Positions 36,295-43,808 of a stretch of 43,808 nucleotides of DNA are shown one piece after another. Made by a program: the position numbers and the translations under genes. This DNA comes from an uncultured Microbulbifer sp. (GTDB lineage Bacteria; Pseudomonadota; Gammaproteobacteria; Pseudomonadales; Cellvibrionaceae): contig NZ_CANLDD010000038.1 in assembly GCF_947489355.1 (NCBI RefSeq), forward strand, positions 1 through 43,808, in the 5' to 3' direction. Below the pieces are notes generated by a model. The model was not told where the DNA came from and ran no database searches. It saw only the letters and a program-made list of their open reading frames with translations. The stretch's first letter is position 1. Each line of letters opens with the position of its first letter.

Positions 36295-38868
36295 ATGCTG
36301 TCAGCTTTCAAGACCTGTTACGAATACCTGGTGACCAAGCGGCCATTGATTGTATTAGTGGTCGTCGGCCTGTTGAGTCTGCTGGCGGCGATGGGCCTGC
36401 CCCGCTTTAAACTGGATGCCTCCGCGGATTCCCTTACGCTGGAAGCGGACCAGTCCCTGGATTATTTTCGCGAGATTTCCGCGCGTTACGCCAGCGGTGA
36501 CTTCCTGGTGGTGACCTACCGTTATAAGGATGGCGACCTGTTTAGCGATGCGTCCCTGGTCACCCTGAGCAGACTGCGCGACGCGCTGGGCGGGGTGGAT
36601 GGCGTTACCAGTGTGCAGACCATTCTGGATGTGCCGCTACTTTATAGTCCCAAACTGTCTTTGACCGATCTCAGCGACGATATTCGTACCCTGTCCAATC
36701 CCGACACCGACAGGGATCTGGCCCGCCAGGAGTTTCTCTCCAGCCCCATTTATCGCGAATTGATCCTGAGCCCCGACGGCCAGACCACCGCACTGCTCGC
36801 CAATCTGAAACTGGACAAGCGCGGTATCGAACTGGTGCGCGAACGCGACGCTCTGCGCCGCAAACGCAACAGGGAAGGCCTGGATGCAGAGGAGTCCGCG
36901 CGGCTGCAAGAGGTGAGTGCGGTTTACCTGAAGCACCGTACCGAGCAGGAACTGGAAGCTCGTCAGCGAGTGGAGACAGTGCGCGGGATTCTGGCCGATT
37001 ACAAGGGGCAGGCGGAATTGTTCCTCGGCGGTGTAACCATGATCACCGCGGATATGATCGCGTTTATCAAGAGCGATCTGGTGGTGTTCGGTGTGGGTAT
37101 CCTCGCCTTTATTATCCTCACCCTGCTGCTGATCTTTCGTCAGCCGCGCTGGGTGCTGCTGCCGCTGCTCACCTGTGTGACCACCGCGGTGGTGATGCTG
37201 GGCCTGCTCAGCTGGCTCGACTGGCGCCTCACGGTAATCTCTGCCAATTTTGTCGCGTTGCTGCTGATAATCACTCTTGCCATCACCATCCACCTGGCGG
37301 TGCGCTACCGCGAATATATTGCCCAGCAACCCCACTGGAGCCGTGAGGAACTGGTGCTGCAGACTGTGCGCTTTATGGCCAAGCCGTGCCTGTACACTGC
37401 GCTGACGACGATCGTGGCTTTTGTATCCCTGGTGGTGAGCGGCATTCGCCCGGTGATCGATTTTGGCTGGATGATGACCACGGGTGTTACCCTGGCGCTG
37501 GTGCTGTCTTTCCTGATTATCCCCTGCTTCCTGATGATTCTGCCCAAGCGTGAGGGCAAGGTGGGCGCGGACAACTCCCACGCCTTTACCCTGCGCTTTT
37601 CCCGTTTTGCCGAGGGACACAGATTTATTGTATTGGGCGTTTCTCTTCTGGCTTTCGTGGTCGGTGCAGTGGGTGTGTCCCAGTTGAAGGTGGAAAACCG
37701 CTTCATCGATTACTTCGATGATGCCACCGAGATCTACCAGGGCATGCTGGTGATCGACCGTCGCCTGGGCGGAACCGTCACCCTGGATATCATTCTCGAT
37801 AAACCCGAGGGGGATAAGGCGGCCTTTGAGGGGGAGGAAGATCCTTTCGGCGAGACCGCAGGCGAAGACGTCCTCGCTGCGGAAGATCCTTTTGCCTCAG
37901 ACGATCCCTTCGGCAGTGCGGGAGAATCCCAGGAGCTGAGTTACTGGTTTACGGTGGCCGGTCTTGCCGAGCTGGAGCAGCTACACGACTATCTGGAGGC
38001 GCAGCCGGAAGTCGGCAAGGTGCAGTCCCTGGCAACTGCGTACAAGGTGGCCCGCGATTTGAAAGGCGGCCCGCTCAATGATTTCGAACTGGCGGTGGCG
38101 AATAACAGCCTGCCAGCGGAAATTCGCAGTGTACTGATCAGCCCCTATCTTTCCGAGGAGGACAGCCAGGCGCGCATCACCCTGCGGGTCATGGAAACTG
38201 ACCCCGGCCTGCGCCGCGGGGAATTGATCCACCGCATCTACGACTACGCCCACAACGAAATGGGCATAGCCCCGCAAAATATCCATCTGACCGGCTTGCT
38301 GGTGCTCTACAACAATATGCTGCAGAGCCTGTTCAAGTCGCAAATCCTCACCCTGGGAGCGGTGTTTGTGGGTATCCTGCTGATGTTCCTGGTGCTGTTC
38401 CGCTCCCTGTCCCTGGCCATTATCGCGCTGGTACCAAATATGCTGGCAGCCTGTGTGGTACTGGGCGGTATGGGGCTGGCCGGAATACCGCTGGATATGA
38501 TGACCATTACCATCGCTGCGATTACGGTCGGCATCGGGGTGGATCATGCGATTCACTATCTGTACCGCTTCCGCGCGGAGTTCGCCAAAGACGGCAACTA
38601 CCTGGCCACCATGCACCGCAGCCATGCGACCATTGGCCGCGCCATGTTCTACACGGCGATCACCATTATTGCCGGCTTCTCGATCCTGGCGTTGTCGAAG
38701 TTTGTGCCGTCCATTTATTTCGGCCTGCTGACCGCACTGGCCATGTCTGCAGCACTGCTCGGCTCTCTCACTTTGCTGCCGCTGCTGTTGGTAATGCTCA
38801 AGCCACTGGGCTCAGAGGTCCCGGGTGCCGCAGAGGCTACCGTGCCTGAGATCACCGCGGGGGCCTGA
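36295..38868 (+). CDS. RND-superfamily / MMPL transporter
   Basis: This is an 857-residue inner-membrane exporter of the RND/MMPL (HpnN-like) type, probably moving lipids or hydrophobic molecules. The start is ATG 36295 (MLSAFKTCYEYLVTKRP); earlier in-frame codons would add residues outside family homology. Topology: helix 1 (LIVLVVVGLLSLLAAMGL), a large periplasmic loop, five or so helices from about 255 to 415 (VVFGVGILAFIILTLLLIF onward), helix 7 (FIVLGVSLLAFVVGAVGV), a second periplasmic domain, and a C-terminal helix bundle with MTITIAAITVGIGVDHAIHYLYR. The second loop carries an acidic insert with three DPF triplets (about 37840-37920). It ends at a strong terminator. Substrate unknown; hopanoid transport by homology is only a possibility. 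Confidence 0.88.
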   Translation: MLSAFKTCYEYLVTKRPLIVLVVVGLLSLLAAMGLPRFKLDASADSLTLEADQSLDYFREISARYASGDFLVVTYRYKDGDLFSDASLVTLSRLRDALGGVDGVTSVQTILDVPLLYSPKLSLTDLSDDIRTLSNPDTDRDLARQEFLSSPIYRELILSPDGQTTALLANLKLDKRGIELVRERDALRRKRNREGLDAEESARLQEVSAVYLKHRTEQELEARQRVETVRGILADYKGQAELFLGGVTMITADMIAFIKSDLVVFGVGILAFIILTLLLIFRQPRWVLLPLLTCVTTAVVMLGLLSWLDWRLTVISANFVALLLIITLAITIHLAVRYREYIAQQPHWSREELVLQTVRFMAKPCLYTALTTIVAFVSLVVSGIRPVIDFGWMMTTGVTLALVLSFLIIPCFLMILPKREGKVGADNSHAFTLRFSRFAEGHRFIVLGVSLLAFVVGAVGVSQLKVENRFIDYFDDATEIYQGMLVIDRRLGGTVTLDIILDKPEGDKAAFEGEEDPFGETAGEDVLAAEDPFASDDPFGSAGESQELSYWFTVAGLAELEQLHDYLEAQPEVGKVQSLATAYKVARDLKGGPLNDFELAVANNSLPAEIRSVLISPYLSEEDSQARITLRVMETDPGLRRGELIHRIYDYAHNEMGIAPQNIHLTGLLVLYNNMLQSLFKSQILTLGAVFVGILLMFLVLFRSLSLAIIALVPNMLAACVVLGGMGLAGIPLDMMTITIAAITVGIGVDHAIHYLYRFRAEFAKDGNYLATMHRSHATIGRAMFYTAITIIAGFSILALSKFVPSIYFGLLTALAMSAALLGSLTLLPLLLVMLKPLGSEVPGAAEATVPEITAGA

Positions 38869-38896
38869 GGGAGAAGCCTTCCTTTGTGAAACAAAG

Positions 38897-38923
38897 AGCT
38901 CGGGTCAAATCCTGAGCTTTTTT
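38897..38923 (+). terminator. Rho-independent terminator after the MMPL gene
   Basis: AGCTCGGG (38897-38904) pairs with CCTGAGCT (38911-38918), with one G-U, around a six-base loop. It is followed by a T-run to 38923. It lies 28 bases past the stop and closes the mpl-ubiX-selW-MMPL series. Confidence 0.85.
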
Positions 38924-39304
38924 GAATTTCGGGGCGTGAGCCCAACAGCAGGCCAGGCAGCCCTGAAATAGCGGTTTTTCCGCGACGCTCGACATTGTGC
39001 AGACACTCATTGAACTAGTCGTTGAATGAAATTTCAGAATACTGAAAAACTGCCCACCAATGCCCCGAGCCAACACGGTTTGGGGCGTACAAGGCGATAG
39101 GGTGGGTAGCTTGGCTCCCTTTGGTTGAACACCCAACAAAGCTATCACCATTAGCCATCATGCCAATCAGGCTTGCCTGTATGACCAATCGTGGTAACAT
39201 CTAGCCAGCAGTAATCGGCTCGTACACGCGCGATACGCCTGCCTATGCGAGTGTTCACTTGCCCAAATATCCGGAGCTTTCCCTTTTGTTACGGGTTTTT
39301 TTCC
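38924..39304. other. Intergenic region before the FadR-type regulator
   Basis: These 381 bases contain no convincing gene on either strand. The regulator promoter should lie in the last 150 bases; ATGACCAATCGTGG at 39180-39193 contains a CCAAT half-site similar to those upstream of the receptor at 43.5 kb, a weak hint of autoregulation. Confidence 0.4.
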
Positions 39305-40081
39305 ATGAAAACTGACTTTGTTACCAATGGCCGTCGCATCTATCAACAGGTGGTGGAAAAAATGCTTGTGCTGCTCGACAGCGGCGATTATCCACCAGGG
39401 GTGCGACTGCCCTCCGAGCGCGAGCTGTCACAAATGTTCGCTGTCAGTCGCCCCAGTGTTCGCGAGGCCATCATTGCCCTTGAAGTGATGGGGCGTGTCA
39501 CGGTGCGCACCGGTTCCGGTGTCTATGTTATCGAGCCAGTCGGCATATTTACGGACAGCATGGATTTCAGCCCGTTTGAATTGACCGAAGCGCGGGTATT
39601 GGTGGAAGGGGAAACCGCGGCACTGGCCGCTACCATGATTACCGAAGCGCAGTTGGAAGATCTGCGCAATGCCTACCGGGATATGGTGCGGGAAAATGAG
39701 GAGGGCAATCTGACTTCCGAGCGCGCGGACCGCAAATTTCACGAAGTAATCTCTCGTGCAACGAATAACCGCGTGCTAATGAGCACCATCGACAAACTTT
39801 GGGATATTCAAAAGCACTCGCCAGACGTTCAGGCAGTGCACAAGTCCGTGTGTAAAAAAGACGGACAAAAACGCCTTGCAGAACACAAGGCCATTTTGCA
39901 GGCACTGGAAAACCGCGATGCCAATGCCGCACGTCGTACCATGCGCCTGCACTTCAATCGCTCTCTGAATGCGCTGCACGACGCCTCCGAAGCCAAGGCG
40001 GTGGAAGTGGTGCGAAGGGAAGTGTCCGAACGTCGCAAGCGTTTTTCCATCGATCGTCTCGGAGGAGCCTCGGACCTCTGA
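39305..40081 (+). CDS. FadR/GntR-family transcriptional regulator
   Basis: This 258-residue regulator starts at ATG 39305 (MKTDFVTNGRRIYQQVVEK). An N-terminal winged helix (about residues 12-77) with GVRLPSERELSQMF and SRPSVREAIIALEVMGRV is followed by the helical FCD effector domain. The FCD domain shows EARVLVEGETAALAA, DRKFHEVISRATNN (metal-ligand Asp/His type) and a C-terminal EHKAILQALENRDANAARRTMRLHF. The subtype is close to uronate regulators (ExuR/UxuR/DgoR-like). It converges on the TonB receptor gene at 40308-43355. In marine bacteria such pairs occur in alginate or pectin uptake loci, so a sugar-acid ligand is a reasonable inference. Confidence 0.9.
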   Translation: MKTDFVTNGRRIYQQVVEKMLVLLDSGDYPPGVRLPSERELSQMFAVSRPSVREAIIALEVMGRVTVRTGSGVYVIEPVGIFTDSMDFSPFELTEARVLVEGETAALAATMITEAQLEDLRNAYRDMVRENEEGNLTSERADRKFHEVISRATNNRVLMSTIDKLWDIQKHSPDVQAVHKSVCKKDGQKRLAEHKAILQALENRDANAARRTMRLHFNRSLNALHDASEAKAVEVVRREVSERRKRFSIDRLGGASDL

Positions 40082-40207
40082 TGCTCGTCTGTCAGGCAAA
40101 TGACTTAAAAGATGGCTGCCAAATTGTCAGATATCGGTGCACGGATGGTTTTTGGTATCCTGTTTACACGGGATTATTCATGCTGTCTTTGCGCCAGTTG
40201 CAAGCAC

Positions 40208-40232
40208 AAAAAAAAGCCCGCATTTTGCGGGC
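40208..40232 (-). terminator. Rho-independent terminator after the second TonB receptor
   Basis: On the minus strand the 17-base GCCCGCAAAATGCGGGC (40232-40216) forms a 6-bp G/C-rich stem or longer with an A-rich loop and runs directly into eight T residues (40215-40208). It lies 75 bases past the receptor stop and between two convergent genes. Confidence 0.88.
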
Positions 40233-40307
40233 AAAATTGGTTGCCGGCGGGTGGGATCCCGCCAGCCGAGAAGAGGCTATTGATCAAGCGGACCAGATTG
40301 AAGCGCC

Positions 40308-43300
40308 TTAGAACTTCGCTTTAAGCCCCAGGAATACGCGCGGGCCGTAACTATTAACTTCGCCCAGGTTATCATTGGTGAAGAAGTACTGCTTTTTCGG
40401 TTCATCAAACAGGTTGATGGCTTCCAGGCTCAGCTTCAGATTCTCGTTGACGCGATATGAGGCCCGCGCTTCCCACACACCAACGTCACCCACGTAGCGC
40501 AAGCGTGTGCCATTGCTGGTATACGGCTGGAAATACTCACTGCGATACTTGTAGATGATACTGGTGTCGAGATTGCCGATCTGATAGTACAGCTGACCAG
40601 AAAATACATTTTCGGAGAAACCCGGGACGTTGCCCGGCGCAATAATGCCCTGAGTCTGACTATGTACTGAGCCATCGTCGGCCAGTATGGTTACACTGCC
40701 GTACCGGCTGTCTTCGAACTTGAAGTCGGAATCTGCGTGATTGTAGCTGGCTTTTATACCCAGGCCACTCAGATATCCTGGCAAGTATGAGAAGCGGTGT
40801 GCACCGGTAATCTCGATACCGTTCAGGTCGTTGGTGTCTTCGTTGGCGCGGGTAGTAGTAAAGTCCGCTTCAACGGTCTGGCCATCGACAACAAAGCTCT
40901 CGGTGGTACGTGCCTGCTCGAAGCCGCCCTGGAATTTTTTGTGATAAATGCCGAACGCAAGCAGGGTATCCTCGTTGGGATACCATTCAATGGCGGCATC
41001 GAAGTTCCAGGAAGTCAACGGCTTCATGTTCGGGTTACCGCTGCCGCTGACATCCTCAATCAGCTCATCAATATTGGTAACCTCTTTGGAAGAAGTGGTT
41101 TTAAAGGTGCGTTTATAACCCAGGTCACTGGGATCCGGGCGGGAGAGGCCGCGATAAACCGCACCGCGCAGCAATACCGATTCGCTCACATCCGCGACGA
41201 GATTAAAACTCGGCAAAACTTCGGTGTAATCACCACCGGATGTCACGCGCTCAGGATCAGCATCTTCTATTGGTTGCAGGGACAGGGCTCCGCTGTCGTG
41301 GGTTAGGATTTCATAGGGGGCACGGTAAGCAACTGACTCGACATCAGTTTTTACCACACGCACACCGAAGTTTCCGTAGACCGCTTTGCCCAGCAGCGAG
41401 CTTTCGAAGTTTGCCATGACATAGCCAGCCGTGGTGGTCTCGGCCACATCGGTGACGTCTGTGTTTCTATCTTTCAGCTCGGGATAAGAAAATTCGGCGC
41501 CATTCGCGGAGAGAATCATGTTCGTCACACACATGGTGTCGAAAGTCGCCCAGCTGTTACCGGTACCGGTAGTGGCTGTACCAGTGGCGGAATCGATGTT
41601 GGTTACCAGATTGCCATCTCTCAGGCCATCGAGGAAATCCCTTTCGGGGAAGGGGATGGCACATGCTTTGTTGATGTCGGCGATAGTTGCAGCACCCGCT
41701 TCGGAACCGCGGCTGAGGCTGTATTCTTCGCGGTCCGCCCCCAGATCCAGATATTCCAGCTCGGAAAACCGCAGGCCGCCTTGCAGGCTTGTCACAAAAC
41801 CGCTATCCAGTTTCCAGTCAAAATCGGTGCGAAAAGCGTTTATCGTATTGCGACGATCCACATCATTATCGATACGCACGCGGTAGGCATCGGAAAACAG
41901 AGTGTGGTCGGTTACATCAAAGTCGTTGACCGTGTACTGTAGAATACCGGAATCCTTAGTCCAGCTGACCAGCGGCCGATAGCCTCCCTGGGTCTCTTCA
42001 CCGGCAATATTCTGTTTATCCGACTGTGTCCGCACGGAAACCTGAAGTTCTTCCCGGGTGGTTTCTGAGAATGAAACGTCAGCAGATACGGTCAGATTCT
42101 CAGTAAAATCGTAAGCAACATTCAGACCGTAACCGAGATAGTCCTCGGTACGGGAATAGACTTCGCTATTGGACTCGATGGCGGTTTCACCAGCCCACTC
42201 CGATACCGCACCGTTTTCTGAAACGATCAGAGACTCAGCGGTTAGACCCGGAGTAACGCGCCGCATGTTGGCGAAGTTCAAGTCGTGACGTTGCTCTGAC
42301 TGCACACGCGCAGACTGTTGCAGATCGAAGTTGATATCCATTTTTTCACTGGGTTGGAACTGCAGTGCCACAAAAACGGAATCGCGCTTGTCAGACGTGT
42401 CATTCTGGCGATACCCGTTGGAACTTGGCGCGAATGCAAAAGCACTGTCGTCACTGTAGGCGTTGCCTGTCTCGGGATTTACCTCGGTATCAAAGGTGCC
42501 ACCGGACTTGTTACAGTCATCAGGCTTCTCTCGATAAAAGCCACTGGCAATATCTGGATCATTCAGGCAGGCATAAAGAGATGAGCCGCTGGGGCTGGAG
42601 GAGCGTATCTCAGCTTCCGGCTGTGAGATATCACTTTTCTGATAACCCAGAGAAACGCCGAATGCCATGCCGTTGTCGAATTCGAACTGATCTACATAAC
42701 TGGCAGTGCCACGGAAGCCCAGATTTCCCGCCATGGGGTCGTCGATATTGGACTGATCCGGGTTGTAGTTGGCCTTGGTATCTATCTGGATACGCCGCTT
42801 GCCATACTCCAGTGGTTTCAGGGTTTCCAACGCAATCAAGCCGGCCACGCCACCTTCCACCAAACTCGCATCCTGCGTTTTGTAAATAGCGACTTTATTC
42901 ATCAGCTCCGAAGGAAACTGGGAAAAGTTTACCGAGCGATCACCACTGCCATTAGTGGCTTCGCGGCCGTTGAAGGTAGAGGCGCTCAGGTAGGGCCCAA
43001 GTCCGCGGATTGAGATTTCAGTAGCACCACCGTTTTCTCGGTGAGAAGAGGCACCGGTAACGGATTCCAGCGCTTCACCGATGGACAGCGCTGGCAATTC
43101 ACCTATTTCATTGGCGGAAAGGCCGTCAACAATAGTGATGGAATTGCGCTTGATATCGATGGTGGTTTGAATCGTGGCGCGCGTGCCGGTGACTGTAACC
43201 TCTTCCAATTCCTGCACCGTTGCCGGACCACCGGCCTCCTGCGCATGTGCAACGCTCATACAGGCCGCCGCGGCCACTGCGCTTACTAGAAGCGGCTTAT

Positions 43301-43355
43301 TGAATCTTCTCTCGATCGCCATTACATCTTTCGCGTCGTTATTATTCTTACGCAT
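40308..43355 (-). CDS. TonB-dependent outer-membrane receptor (large, FadR-linked)
   Basis: The receptor has about 1015 residues. The start is ATG 43355 (MRKNNNDAKDVMAIERRF); a TTG at 43367 is the alternative. The signal peptide runs to about residue 38, ending in SVAHAQEAGG. The TonB box-like LEEVTVTGTRA is next, then the plug with GLSANEIGELPALSIGEALESVTG, EISIRGLGPYLSASTFNGRE, FPSELMNKVAIYKTQDAS and GVAGLIALETLKPLEYG. The long barrel ends in YGPRVFLGLKAKF with the C-terminal Phe typical of outer-membrane proteins. It belongs to the Xanthomonas/Caulobacter glycan-uptake group. The FadR-type gene converges with it, and TTGGT-type sites lie in its upstream region, so it is probably controlled by that regulator. 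Confidence 0.93.
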   Translation of the reverse strand: MRKNNNDAKDVMAIERRFNKPLLVSAVAAAACMSVAHAQEAGGPATVQELEEVTVTGTRATIQTTIDIKRNSITIVDGLSANEIGELPALSIGEALESVTGASSHRENGGATEISIRGLGPYLSASTFNGREATNGSGDRSVNFSQFPSELMNKVAIYKTQDASLVEGGVAGLIALETLKPLEYGKRRIQIDTKANYNPDQSNIDDPMAGNLGFRGTASYVDQFEFDNGMAFGVSLGYQKSDISQPEAEIRSSSPSGSSLYACLNDPDIASGFYREKPDDCNKSGGTFDTEVNPETGNAYSDDSAFAFAPSSNGYRQNDTSDKRDSVFVALQFQPSEKMDINFDLQQSARVQSEQRHDLNFANMRRVTPGLTAESLIVSENGAVSEWAGETAIESNSEVYSRTEDYLGYGLNVAYDFTENLTVSADVSFSETTREELQVSVRTQSDKQNIAGEETQGGYRPLVSWTKDSGILQYTVNDFDVTDHTLFSDAYRVRIDNDVDRRNTINAFRTDFDWKLDSGFVTSLQGGLRFSELEYLDLGADREEYSLSRGSEAGAATIADINKACAIPFPERDFLDGLRDGNLVTNIDSATGTATTGTGNSWATFDTMCVTNMILSANGAEFSYPELKDRNTDVTDVAETTTAGYVMANFESSLLGKAVYGNFGVRVVKTDVESVAYRAPYEILTHDSGALSLQPIEDADPERVTSGGDYTEVLPSFNLVADVSESVLLRGAVYRGLSRPDPSDLGYKRTFKTTSSKEVTNIDELIEDVSGSGNPNMKPLTSWNFDAAIEWYPNEDTLLAFGIYHKKFQGGFEQARTTESFVVDGQTVEADFTTTRANEDTNDLNGIEITGAHRFSYLPGYLSGLGIKASYNHADSDFKFEDSRYGSVTILADDGSVHSQTQGIIAPGNVPGFSENVFSGQLYYQIGNLDTSIIYKYRSEYFQPYTSNGTRLRYVGDVGVWEARASYRVNENLKLSLEAINLFDEPKKQYFFTNDNLGEVNSYGPRVFLGLKAKF

Positions 43356-43525
43356 TGAAACCCCCAAGGAAGTCTGCGTTTGTTGATATTAACAGGCGTC
43401 GCATCCTGGCGTCGCTTTTTACATTATGAAGAGCACTAACTTTTAACCAGTTCAAAGACCAGTTGTCGTTTACAGCTTCCGATCCGTACTCAAACCAGTA
43501 CAAACTCTCACTCGCCCAATATATA

Positions 43526-43538
43526 GTCAACCAATTTT
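43526..43538 (-). promoter_or_regulatory. Candidate regulator half-site, upstream of TonB receptor
   Basis: GTCAACCAATTTT is the exact inverse of 43645-43657. Read on the minus strand it gives AAAATTGGTTGAC, whose TTGGTNNAC core resembles the ExuR/UxuR-type operator TTGGTNNACCAA. Confidence 0.55.
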
Positions 43539-43644
43539 CAAGTTTATTGCATTTTTTGGACTTACCACTGTTCGTTATTTATTCAAATCGAGAGATATTT
43601 TCCATAATATAAAAATTTTTTGAATTAATGAATTGGTCATTAGT

Positions 43645-43657
43645 AAAATTGGTTGAC
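43645..43657 (+). promoter_or_regulatory. Candidate regulator half-site, inverted partner
   Basis: AAAATTGGTTGAC forms a perfect 13-bp inverted repeat with 43526-43538, 106 bases between. Related sites sit beside it: AATTGGTCAT (43631-43640) and the palindromic TTGGCCAA (43666-43673). Confidence 0.55.
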
Positions 43658-43723
43658 AGATAGTGTTGGCCAATTTATGCTGTCTGCATAATAATTTTGT
43701 GCATGCCATCGCTGGCTTCCTGT

Positions 43724-43808
43724 GGGACACCGGGACACCGGGACACCGGGACACCGGGACACCGGGACACCGGGACACCGGGACACCGGGACACCGGGAC
43801 ACCGGGAC
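43724..43808. repeat. 8-bp tandem repeat running off the window
   Basis: The unit GGGACACC repeats perfectly about 10.6 times over 85 bases and is cut by the window end. The copies are identical. Since 8 is not a multiple of 3, changes in copy number would shift any reading frame crossing it; one minus-strand frame reads an eight-residue period (SRCPGVPV) through it, though its continuation inside the window does not look like protein. Confidence 0.95.

Noticed and set aside
36637..37620. A 327-codon open frame on the minus strand opposite the MMPL gene
   Set aside because: His/Gln-rich shadow translation of a well-supported membrane protein; no motifs.
38897..38923. tRNA-like sequence around CGGGTCAAATCC
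   Set aside because: It resembles a T-arm by eye but lacks the rest of a cloverleaf; it is a terminator hairpin with a T-run.
40180..40311. Possible 43-codon gene between the FadR regulator and the receptor
   Set aside because: It runs through the perfect terminator at 40208-40232 and overlaps the receptor stop; no ribosome site of note, so the open frame is probably incidental.
43575..43802. Minus-strand frame reading the 8-bp repeat as an eight-residue repeat
   Set aside because: The part after the repeat is low-quality AT-rich sequence in a promoter region without protein character, and the true start lies beyond the window.
43724..43808. CRISPR array
   Set aside because: The repeat unit is 8 bp with no spacers and no cas genes are nearby.

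Overview
The window reads as a chromosome segment from a marine gammaproteobacterium, most likely a Microbulbifer/Cellvibrio-type member of the Cellvibrionales. The grounds are two long TonB-dependent receptors of the Xanthomonas/Caulobacter type, a tryptophan-halogenase-like flavoprotein beside one of them, the mpl-ubiX gene order shared with pseudomonads, a Kps-type capsule locus and moderately GC-rich housekeeping genes. The genus is an inference; no rRNA or marker gene is present.

Positions 1-14.8 kb are an AT-richer capsule/exopolysaccharide region heavily damaged by insertion sequences. From left to right it holds: the tail of an unidentified gene; a truncated polysaccharide pyruvyl transferase; an intact IS5-family element (753-1910, 4-bp TTAG target duplication); three broken transposase genes in a row (IS5-type fragment, IS66 tnpC, a second IS5-type); a multiply frameshifted SLC13-type permease; and a broken glycosyltransferase whose 3' end overlaps the start of an intact kpsC. 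A phytanoyl-CoA-dioxygenase-family gene follows, then an IS630 transposase gene split by a complete IS4-family element (11434-12990, 11-bp target duplication), a strong long hairpin, and an intact kpsS. KpsC and KpsS are the enzymes that build the poly-Kdo linker on the capsule lipid anchor. That module and the dioxygenase are intact, while the identifiable neighbouring transport and sugar-assembly genes are decayed.

Positions 15-24.8 kb are ordinary chromosomal backbone: a DeaD/CsdA-type DEAD-box RNA helicase, divergent metR/metE (cobalamin-independent methionine synthase and its LysR-type activator), a PepQ-type Xaa-Pro dipeptidase divergent from purU (formyl-THF deformylase), a small lipoprotein, and a tryptophan-halogenase-like flavoenzyme. 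The halogenase lies just downstream of a TonB-dependent receptor (24.9-27.8 kb) and is separated from it by a clear terminator.

Positions 28.4-40.1 kb hold a secreted ExeM/NucH-like nuclease with a C-terminal PKD domain, two small VOC-fold proteins flanking an IS3-type transposase remnant, a pyrophosphate-type phosphofructokinase, and a co-directional series mpl - ubiX - SelT/SelW-like protein - RND/MMPL transporter ending at a good terminator. A FadR/GntR-type regulator follows. It converges on a second large TonB-dependent receptor whose upstream region carries a 13-bp inverted pair of TTGGT-type sites. The window ends inside a perfect 8-bp tandem repeat. No tRNA, rRNA or CRISPR array was seen. 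No clearly new multi-gene system was found; the least explained items are the PhyH enzyme in the capsule locus, the hairpin before kpsS, the DPF-rich insert in the MMPL protein, the TTGGT site cluster and the 8-bp repeat.
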